Source: Bacillus sp. FJAT-29790
Lineage (GTDB): Bacteria; Bacillota; Bacilli; Bacillales; Cytobacillaceae
Direction of reading: 5' to 3'
DNA: 44,770 nucleotides
Assembly: GCF_019039215.1 (NCBI RefSeq)
Contig: NZ_JAHNZZ010000004.1
Span: 1,562-46,331, forward strand
In this document: in pieces, positions 1 through 8,000 of the stretch
How positions within the stretch are numbered: position 1 is the stretch's first letter
Layout of the letters: each line of letters starts with the position of its first letter
Position numbers and translations under genes: made by a program
Notes under the pieces: model-generated
Databases searched by the model: none
What the model was told of the DNA's origin: nothing
The model's input: only the letters and a program-made list of their open reading frames with translations

Positions 1-111
1 AAAGAATCATCTTCAGCGCACCGATTGAGCAGCTACTTGAATAGACTTTCCGAAATTGGGGCGGTCTTACGCATAATAAAAGCATGAGAAAACTTAATAA
101 ATTATTATTAT

Positions 112-185
<74 letters not shown>

Positions 186-224
186 CTAATGTAAGTTATT
201 TTCAAGCAAACTTGAAAAAACTTA

Positions 225-301
225 GGTCCGGTAGTTCAGTTGGTTAGAATGCCTGCCTGTCACGCAGGAGGTCGCGGGTTCGAGTCCCGTCCGGACCGCC
301 A
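225..301 (+). tRNA. tRNA-Asp (GTC)
   Basis: The acceptor stem GGTCCGG/CCGGACC, the D-arm, the anticodon GTC at 259-261 within a CCTGC/GCAGG stem, and the T-arm GGGTTCGAGTCCC all fit. CCA is encoded at the 3' end. It lies 39 bp after tRNA-fMet and is probably co-transcribed with it. Confidence 0.97.
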
Positions 302-317
302 TTTTTATTTACATAGT

Positions 318-329
318 GGCTCAGTAGCT
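318..329 (+). repeat. 12-nt copy of the tRNA-Phe 5' end
   Basis: GGCTCAGTAGCT here is identical to the first 12 nt of tRNA-Phe at 459. It sits in the 157-nt tRNA-Asp to tRNA-Phe spacer (302-458), which is longer than usual and holds no other tRNA I can fold. It looks like a broken or recombined tRNA fragment. The rest of the spacer shows no gene. Confidence 0.5.
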
Positions 330-458
330 GATTTTAAAAGCTTGCAGTCCAGCGCATTACCTCCTCGAATAGCAAGTTGTAGCAATCTGCGACAAAGACC
401 GAAGGACTTTGAAGCACAGTATGACCTCAATCAAAATTTAGGAAATAACATTTTATAT

Positions 459-531
459 GGCTCAGTAGCTCAGTCGGTAGAGCAAAGGACTGAAAATCCT
501 TGTGTCGGCGGTTCGATTCCGTCCTGAGCCA
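459..531 (+). tRNA. tRNA-Phe (GAA)
   Basis: The acceptor stem GGCTCAG/CTGAGCC, D-arm AGCTCAGTCGGTAGAGC, anticodon GAA at 492-494 and T-arm GGTTCGATTCC are all present. CCA is not encoded (ATCA follows). It is the last tRNA of the run. Confidence 0.97.
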
Positions 532-1007
532 TCATTTATTATTCATGCTCCATTAGGCTTTATTCATATTCTCCTCCTCAATAATTGATATATTTATAAG
601 CTTTGAAGGATTTTACTCATCTATTCCCACTATTAATTTATTAAAAGATTTCCTCAAGATTAATATTTTATTTCCACTTTTTATTCCGCACAATAAACTT
701 TATCTCACTTATCTAAATTAAACATTATTAATTCGTTTTTTTATTATCAAAAGTAATAAATGCCTTTTTTACTTATATGTTAAGATTTATTTCTCCACTG
801 TCCTAGTGCTATACTGTCTATATTAGGCGCATTATTATGAATTAAGGAATGGGCCAAGTGAGCTTATCCGGGGCTCTCATTAGAGTGATTAGGAGAATTC
901 AATCTAAATTGTTCATATTCAGCAGGTGAGTGGAACGTTAAATCTTGATTGCAGAATCAAGGCGATTGCTTTGGTAATTGAATCTAAATAGAGCAGGAGG
1001 ATTATAC
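532..1007 (+). other. Intergenic region with a possible structured leader
   Basis: No gene is seen in this AT-rich stretch. The distal part (about 840-1000), just before the DUF1761 gene, holds several short hairpins: GAGC/GCTC near 860-876, CTCT-catt-AGAG, and CTTGATT-gcag-AATCAAG near 941-961. A longer pairing of ATTCAAT (~898) with ATTGAAT (~977) could enclose the last of these. This could be a folded 5' leader. I do not recognise a known riboswitch class in it. Confidence 0.35.
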
Positions 1008-1388
1008 ATGTTATTTGATTTGAATGAATTTAATTACATCGCTATTATCACTGGCGGATTGTTATATATGATTTATGGAGCGATATATTATTCGATATTG
1101 CTATCTAAGAAAAAGGATAATCAAGACAGCGGGCCATTCAAGTATATCGTTTCAGTTATCGTCGCATTTATAAGTTCATTTATAATGGCCATAATTGTCC
1201 AAGCAACTGGATCTGATGGTATTTTAGAAGGTTTGGCAGTAGGTTTCATGGTTGGAATTATCATTGCACTTGTCTATTTGAAAAACACATTATTTGGACT
1301 AATAAATAAAAAGTCATTTATGATTGCTATTGGAGATCATCTTATTATCTTTACATTATTAGGTGGATTGCACGGAATGATGATTTAA
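1008..1388 (+). CDS. DUF1761-type small membrane protein
   Basis: This is a 126-residue hydrophobic protein with about four membrane segments (near residues 9-30, 45-65, 72-92 and 105-123). The N-terminal LNEFNYIAIITGGLLYMIYG and the late GDHLIIFTLLGGLHGMMI pattern resemble DUF1761 proteins, which have no known function. I chose ATG 1008 because GCAGGAGG ends 7 nt before it; an upstream in-frame ATG at 978 lacks such a site. The gene stands alone between the tRNAs and the convergent dtpT and is followed by its own terminator. The family call rests on motif memory only. Confidence 0.7.
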   Translation: MLFDLNEFNYIAIITGGLLYMIYGAIYYSILLSKKKDNQDSGPFKYIVSVIVAFISSFIMAIIVQATGSDGILEGLAVGFMVGIIIALVYLKNTLFGLINKKSFMIAIGDHLIIFTLLGGLHGMMI

Positions 1389-1400
1389 GTAACAAATAAA

Positions 1401-1429
1401 GGATACCGTTGATATACGGTATCCTTTTT
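1401..1429 (+). terminator. Rho-independent terminator
   Basis: The stem GGATACCG / CGGTATCC is followed by TTTTT, 12 nt after the DUF1761 stop. It may also serve the convergent dtpT gene. Confidence 0.85.
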
Positions 1430-1471
1430 GTATTTTAAGCCTATAGTACAGCTTTATTTAATTCCTAAGTA

Positions 1472-2965
1472 TTACCGAACACCTTTCATAAAGATTTGGA
1501 TTTTTGGCGCGATTATGAATAGGAAAATACCAAGAACGATCGATATTCCGCCAATTATTCCAAAGTAAGCCATTTCAGTTTCAGGTGTGTAAAATTTAAC
1601 GATTTGCGCATTAAGTGCCTGGGCAGCAGCATTTGATAAGAACCATAGGCTCATCGTTTGTGCTGAGAAGGCAGCAGGCGCTAATTTAGTTGTAGCTGAA
1701 AGTCCTACAGGCGATAGGCATAATTCGCCAAGGACGGCAATGAAATAACTAAGGACAAGCCATAATGGATTGACCAATGAAGTGGTACCGCCAAAGTATG
1801 CTGGTAAAAGAATAACAAGGAATGATAAGCCAGCGAACAATAATCCTAACGAAAACTTTTGTGGTACAGATGGCTGGCGTTTCCCTAACTTTACCCATAA
1901 CCAGGCAAATACAGGTGCTAAAACAATAATAAATAGCGGGTTTAATGATTGGAACCAAGCTGGTGAAATTTTAATACCTGCAAAGTTTAACTGTGTGCGA
2001 GTATCCGCATAAGCTGCAAGAATGGTTGAACCTTGCTCTTGAATTGACCAGAACATAACAGCAGCAATAAATAGCGGAATATAGGCGATAATACGTGAAC
2101 GCTCCACTTCCGTTGTTTTCGGACTGCGATACATCATAATAAAATAGGCAGTTGGAATTAAGAACCCAAATATCCCCACAAGGGCAATAAAGTTATTAAA
2201 TGTTAGAAGTCCATTTGGAATCGCAATAGCACATAGGGCTGCAATAAGAGCTGCCCCCAATCCAAACCTAGTGAATACTTTTTTCCTCTCAGTTGGTGAT
2301 AGCGGGTTTGCTACAAATGTACCAGCAAGACCAAGATTTTTTTTCTTTGTAAAAATAAAAACCATTAATCCTAAAAACATACCGACAGCGGCAATACCGA
2401 AACCTAAGTGGAAATTATATTTCATTCCAACAGTTCCGACAATTAATGGGGCAAGGAATCCACCAAGGTTAATCCCCATATAAAAAATACTGAATCCGGC
2501 ATCACGACGGCCGTCTTCTTCACTGTAAATTTCACCGACAACACTAGAAACGTTTGGTTTCAGCAATCCCGTACCAAGCACAATCAATATCATGGATATA
2601 AAGAACATGGTTATACTTCCAGGAATAGCTAAAGCAATATGACCAAACATAATCAATATTCCACCGTAAAATACGGCTTTTGATGTTCCGAAGAGCCTAT
2701 CAGCTAACCAGCCTCCAATAATTCCAGACATATATACTAAAGAGCCATAAATAGACATGATTGCAAGAGCAGTGCTTTGATCCAGCCCCAATCCGCCTTT
2801 TGAGACTTCATAGTACATATAGTATACAAGGATTGCCCTCATTCCATAATAAGAGAAGCGCTCCCAAAATTCAGTAAAGAAAAGAGTGAATAATCCTTTA
2901 GGGTGCCCGAAAAATCCCATTTGCGGGACACTTTCCACAATTTTCTGCTTATTTGAATCCGCCAT
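1472..2965 (-). CDS. dtpT: POT-family di-/tripeptide:proton symporter
   Basis: This 497-residue protein has 12-14 predicted membrane helices and takes up small peptides with protons. POT/PTR2 signatures are visible: FWERFSYYGMRAIL near residue 33 (the ExxERFxYY motif), GGWLADRLFG in the first loop, and FYMGINLGGFLAP near residue 160. The length is normal for bacterial DtpT (about 450-500). The start ATG at 2965 has an ideal TAAGGAGG site 8 nt upstream. A sigma-A promoter is visible just upstream. It is monocistronic and converges with the DUF1761 gene. Substrate preference cannot be read from sequence. Confidence 0.93.
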   Translation of the reverse strand: MADSNKQKIVESVPQMGFFGHPKGLFTLFFTEFWERFSYYGMRAILVYYMYYEVSKGGLGLDQSTALAIMSIYGSLVYMSGIIGGWLADRLFGTSKAVFYGGILIMFGHIALAIPGSITMFFISMILIVLGTGLLKPNVSSVVGEIYSEEDGRRDAGFSIFYMGINLGGFLAPLIVGTVGMKYNFHLGFGIAAVGMFLGLMVFIFTKKKNLGLAGTFVANPLSPTERKKVFTRFGLGAALIAALCAIAIPNGLLTFNNFIALVGIFGFLIPTAYFIMMYRSPKTTEVERSRIIAYIPLFIAAVMFWSIQEQGSTILAAYADTRTQLNFAGIKISPAWFQSLNPLFIIVLAPVFAWLWVKLGKRQPSVPQKFSLGLLFAGLSFLVILLPAYFGGTTSLVNPLWLVLSYFIAVLGELCLSPVGLSATTKLAPAAFSAQTMSLWFLSNAAAQALNAQIVKFYTPETEMAYFGIIGGISIVLGIFLFIIAPKIQIFMKGVR

Positions 2966-2988
2966 ATAACAACCTCCTTAATTATATT

Positions 2989-3018
2989 ATAATACCTTTT
3001 ATAGTTTTGTGTTGTCAA
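2989..3018 (-). promoter_or_regulatory. Sigma-A promoter of dtpT
   Basis: On the minus strand, -35 TTGACA (3013-3018) and -10 TATTAT (2989-2994) are separated by 18 bp, about 25 nt upstream of the dtpT start codon. Confidence 0.7.
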
Positions 3019-3187
3019 AAATTTTTAGTAAAATAGGGGGATAATCCGCATTAATTAGCAAAAGTAGTAACAATTGGGTGATCTATTAAATATATATTCA
3101 TTTTTTTAAAATAATAAATAATTTCGAAATATCGGCACTTTGTCCTCGTCAATTTATGAGGAAAAGGAGGAAGGCACTGGATGTATT

Positions 3188-3227
3188 AAAAGACCCCATC
3201 CATTCGTAAAGAATGCTGGGGTCTTTT
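3188..3227 (-). terminator. Terminator of the GNAT gene
   Basis: The stem AAAAGACCCC / GGGGTCTTTT contains an inner CATTC/GAATG pairing. It lies just after the stop of the minus-strand acetyltransferase. Symmetric A and T tracts could let it work on both strands. Confidence 0.85.
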
Positions 3228-3237
3228 ATATGAAATA

Positions 3238-4131
3238 TTATGCGTGTGATGTAAGAGGGAGTAAGAAATGTTTTGGCAGCTCTTTTAATAGGGGACGAAC
3301 AAACAGCGTTGCATCATTTTCTTTTATTAATTCGGTATGAATGTCATTGCTTTTGAAATCAGGTGTGAAATAGAAACTTATTGTTTCCGTTTCATCGGCG
3401 CTTATCCTGGAAAGGATTGCGTCGATATCAACCCTATTTTTGCCGATTATATCAAATAGATGAAGATGCTTGTCTTCATGTTTAAAGATGATGATCGTAT
3501 CCTCATCCTCGATATAATAAATGGCATCATTAAACACGAGGATAAAGTAAAACATTAACAGGTGCTGATTGTTTGTTACGCCTACTATCGATGAAACAGG
3601 GATTCTTTCCTTCGCCAATCTTTCCATAATATTAAAATCAGCGGAGTCCAGAGTATTTAATAGACGCATAGGAGGATATGATTTCCTATGTTGTTTAAAT
3701 AATTCCGATGATTTTAATGAAAAATTACTTTCTTGTATACTTTTAAAACCGAACTTAGGATAAAAGTTTAAAACTGTTTGATTTGCAAATAAATAGAGAA
3801 AATCATATTCCTTTTCATACTTTTGAATAATATGATTCATTAAATTTCCAGACAAACCTTTGTTGCGATAGTTGGGATGTGTCATCACAGTCCCGATTTG
3901 AATGGCTTTATATTCTTCCCCGCCAAGAACAACGCCCATTTTATTAATTGAAGCATTAGCAATCACTTGATCTTTATCGACGTATGAATAGCAAATATAA
4001 TTTTCATCCCAGCATCCTCTTTCATACCAGTCCGAAAAATCCAATTGAAAGACTATTTTAGCTAATTCATTAAAACTTTCCTTATATTTCACATTTTCTT
4101 TATAGCTGCTTATTAATTGATATTGACTCAT
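3238..4131 (-). CDS. GNAT family N-acetyltransferase
   Basis: This 297-residue protein is probably an acetyl-CoA-dependent acyltransferase of unknown substrate. The GNAT fold lies in about residues 25-150. Motif A is visible as VMTHPNYRNKGLSGNLM, holding the R-x-x-G-x-A/S acetyl-CoA pyrophosphate loop, followed by LYLFANQTVLNFYPKFGFK. The C-terminal ~150 residues form a second domain, as in larger GNAT proteins. I chose ATG 4131 because GGGGG lies about 6 nt upstream; an upstream ATG at 4143 lacks such a site. It is monocistronic with its own terminator. Confidence 0.85.
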   Translation of the reverse strand: MSQYQLISSYKENVKYKESFNELAKIVFQLDFSDWYERGCWDENYICYSYVDKDQVIANASINKMGVVLGGEEYKAIQIGTVMTHPNYRNKGLSGNLMNHIIQKYEKEYDFLYLFANQTVLNFYPKFGFKSIQESNFSLKSSELFKQHRKSYPPMRLLNTLDSADFNIMERLAKERIPVSSIVGVTNNQHLLMFYFILVFNDAIYYIEDEDTIIIFKHEDKHLHLFDIIGKNRVDIDAILSRISADETETISFYFTPDFKSNDIHTELIKENDATLFVRPLLKELPKHFLLPLTSHA

Positions 4132-4214
4132 AATGGCCCCCATAATAAGTTAAATGCCCGCATAAAACAAATGTAGATTCAGCTTCTTATAGAAGGTAGG
4201 TAATGGTATACACC

Positions 4215-4257
4215 AATCCCTCGGCTCTCATACAAGAGCTGGGGGATTGTTTTTTTT
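4215..4257 (+). terminator. Strong plus-strand terminator without an upstream gene
   Basis: A 14-bp stem AATCCCTCGGCTCT / AGAGCTGGGGGATT (with G-U pairs) and a 6-nt loop is followed by G and eight T. No plus-strand gene lies upstream; the neighbour at 3238-4131 is on the minus strand. It may end a short RNA or read-through antisense to the GNAT gene. Confidence 0.8.
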
Positions 4258-5050
4258 ATACCCTATGTAAACACTTTCTAGTTATTTTATTACAAAAGTG
4301 ATGAATTTGGGAAAAATGTATGATTACACAAAATTAATAATTTCTTAATATAGTATATGGTTCCTTAAAACAGTTTTAATAATATCCTACTATACTAAAA
4401 TAGGAATGAAAAAGAGTAGGAAATAGCTAATAAATAGTTTCACTCACATCAAGCAATTGCTAAGTTCTTTCAAGATTTCCACATATATACCTCAACTTAT
4501 TTTAGGAAATAATTTCAAATTAACAAATTATCAATTTAACTAGTAAGAGTGAATGGCATTCTTAGCTTTTGAAGCGTTTACAATAGTTAGAACGAATCGA
4601 CATAGCGTTATTTTCTATCATATTGGATTTTTCGTACAAGTAAAGGGGTTGATGCGTATATAAGCCTATCTGAGATTTCTAAAGATGATTTGATAGAGGG
4701 AATTACTTTTTTTCAAAAGTAACATTTATTTCTAGTTTACTAGCTTTTCCATTTATCGTCAATTATTTTAAGTTAGGCTTGTTAAACAATATTGTTGATA
4801 GACATGCGGGTTCGATTTACCTTCCGTGAAGCGGAAAAAACAATGCTCCTATGATAAATCATAATCATGAAAGTATTGTTCAGCTCTTCTTAATGCAGCA
4901 CAAAGTAACTCAAGTCGAAGGAAAACAAAGCTGCGATTGAAGTCAGTTGCCTTGCTCCGCAAAAAAGAATCTCGGAAGGACTATAGCTCCACTGATCTTC
5001 ATTTATCAATATTAATCACTAATAGAGCCTTAAAGGGGTGTACGCGTTAG
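4258..5050 (+). other. Long AT-rich upstream region of the five-gene cluster
   Basis: About 790 bp hold no intact gene. One stop-free stretch at about 4600-4722 encodes a peptide-like tail (reading SKGVDAYISLSEISKDD) without a start codon, and could be a gene relic. GAATGGCATTC at 4551-4561 recurs inside the hairpin at 10441. The ribosome site AAAGGGGTG (5031-5039) of the next gene lies at the end. I see no known riboswitch. Confidence 0.4.
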
Positions 5051-8000
5051 ATGCATAATTTTATTCGTAAGCATAAGAAGTGGTTCAACATTGCCTTGAC
5101 GGTGCTCATGTTGTTTACTCTTGTAATGCCACCAAGCTTGATGGCTAATTTGCCTAAAGCAGAAGCGGCTGAGGCTTTACCGCAGAGTAGTGTGGCTGAT
5201 CATGTTGTTATCAGTCAGGTTTATGGATATGGTGGCAGTGGGCCGAATGAATATCTTTATAAATTTGTGGAGCTTTATAATCCCACTGATGCAGATGTTG
5301 ATTTAAAGGATTGGTCGCTTCAATACGCTGCGGCAGGTGCGACTTCAGCTTATTCACAAAAAATCGCTTTAACAGGCGTTATTAAAGCAAGAGGTTATTA
5401 TCTAATACAAGCAGGTTCGAACGCAAACCCACCTGTAGAGCCAGCAAATGGAAAACCTTTGCCAACACCAGATGATAAATCTGCAGGTTCAGGATCTTTC
5501 AATTTTAGTGCGACAACAGGCGGAAAAATCGCACTATCAAACCAAAAAGCAAACAGTATTACCGGCAGTGCAGATCCAAGCGTTGTTGATTTTGTCGGTT
5601 ACGGGACCGCTTCTGATTCTTTAGGTAAACCAGCAGTTTTACCTGCATCAAGAACATTCGCGCGTAAAACAAATACAGGGTTAGATCCGAGTGTTTTAGG
5701 AGACGGGAATGGATTTAGTTCTAATAGCAACTTAGAAGATTTTGCTGCAGCAAGTCCATTTCCAAGAAACTCTTCTTATCAATCGGAGCCTGGAAACATT
5801 GACTTAGGTGCAAAAAATATTTCTGATATACGTATAAATGATGATAATGGAATTCCAACCACTCTTGGGAACAAAGCTACGATCGAAGGTATTGTGACGG
5901 CTGTTAAACTAGGAACGGATAAAACGAGCTTTTTTATCCAAGATTCTACAGGCGGAATCAATGTCATTAGTACGAAAGAGTCGTCTTTTTCAATTAAAGA
6001 GGGTCAAAAGTTAAAAGTTACCGGACATGTAGCCTTTAATAAGGGATTTACGCAATTAGTTCTGGAAAGCATGGTAAACATTGAAACTGGAAATGTGCTT
6101 AGCCCAGAGGAAATTAATATTGCAGATTTAGGAAGCTATGACACAGCTGAACCTCTTGAAGGGAAGCTTGTTTCTTTTACGGGTCAAGTAAGCAATATCC
6201 CTTCCAATGGTACTGACCTAAATATCACTGTTGCAGATGGTGAAAACACAGCAGTTGTCAAAATTCTAGGCATGACTGGTATTGATGTAAAAAGTGCTCT
6301 TGAGGTTAGTGATACCTATACATTTGTAGGAATTGTAGGTCAATCGAAATCCGTTGCTCCTTACACGAACGGCTATTATTTGACGTTAAGAACTTCCGAT
6401 GACATAAAGGGAGAGTTAACTTTAAGTCATGAGCCAATAACGGAAACCTATCCAGGAATGGACGTTTCTTTCACGGCAATCGCAAAATATGCTGATTCAG
6501 TTACTCTTTATTACAGAGACATTCAAAAAACAGAGTATCAGTCGATTGATATGATTAAAGATGGGTTTAGCTTCAACGGAAAAATTTTGGAGAAAGATGT
6601 TCCTGAAAACTTCCAATACTACATTGAAGCCCAATCAGGCAGTAAAACGAAATTCGTTGGAACTTCTGAAAAGCCTTTTGATGTTGTAGTTGTAACTAAA
6701 CAGACAGGACCGTCTTTTTATGATGAACAGCCTCAAGGGAAGATCGAAACACAACACCCGGTCATTTCTGTGAAAATGTCCGATCCATATGGTGTTGATA
6801 CTTCAAAAGTAACGATTAAAATTGATGGATCAGATTTAACGAAAAAAGCGGTTATTACAGACAGCGAAATTAAGCTTGCTCTAACTCCAAATGATGATCT
6901 GAATATGGGCTCTCATACGGTTATTGTTGAGGCTGCAGACAAGCTTGGGAACCTCTCAACTTATACTTGGTCTTTTGAAGTAATGGAAAGATTTAAGGGT
7001 GGACATCATTATCTTGGTACTACACATAACCATACGAGGATTTCTCATGATGCTGTAGGTGAGCCTGAGGATGCGCTCAAAGCGGCGATTGAACATGAGT
7101 ATGATTGGTTTGCATTCTCTGATCATTCCCACGACATTGATGCTGAATTAGTCGGTCAAGATTCTGTTGATCACAATGGCATGCAGGAACGTAAAGGTGG
7201 GGAAGATTGGCAATTAACAAAAAAATTAGCAAAAGATTATACAAAAAACGATGAGTTTGTTGTTTTTCCAGCATTCGAAATGACTTCCACTACATGGGGA
7301 CACTCAAATGTTTTTGGAACTGAAAACTTTATCGATCGTAAACAAAGTGGTGGTATTTACCAGAATTTAAAGGATTATTATGCATGGGTTTTAACTTATG
7401 ACGACATTGTTGCACAGTTCAATCACCCAGCCATGTCGAAAGATGCGTTTGATAACTTTATTCCGTATGACAAAAATCTCGACAAACTTTTCACAATGCT
7501 GGAAGTAGGAAATGGTTCGGGTAAATATTCATATGTGAATACGGAGAATAAATTTTTCAACGCACTTGATTTAGGATGGCATGTTGCGCCAACATACGGC
7601 GAAGACAACCATGACGCTACATGGGGTAAAACGAACAAAAGAACGGTAATCGTAGCAAATGATCTTTCTCAAGATTCCTTGCTTGATGCCATGAAAAAAA
7701 TGAGGGTTTATTTTACTGAAGATAAGGATTTCACAATGGATGTTCTGGCAAGCGGATTCTATATGGGATCTACGACAGACACGAAACAGCTGAATTTTGA
7801 CATTAAAGGAACATCGCCAAACAGAACTATTTCCCAAGTAGAGATCGTAACGAATGGCGCAACAGTTGTAAAATCAATTACTCCTAATTCAAAAGAACTT
7901 GATTGGAAGCCAGAACCGATTAATGTAGTAGGCGGACAACAATGGTATGTCGTTCGCGTAACACTTGATAATGGAGACAGAGCTTATTCTGCCCCTATCT

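Noticed and set aside
240-527. A 95-codon frame over tRNA-Asp and tRNA-Phe
   Set aside because: It runs through two intact tRNA genes.
4851-4870. Fur/Zur-like box (TGATAAATCATAATCA) upstream of the five-gene cluster
   Set aside because: It aligns to the 7-1-7 consensus only with a gap, and lies about 180 bp from the first gene with no promoter placed. Too weak to annotate, though worth checking if the cluster proves metal-regulated.
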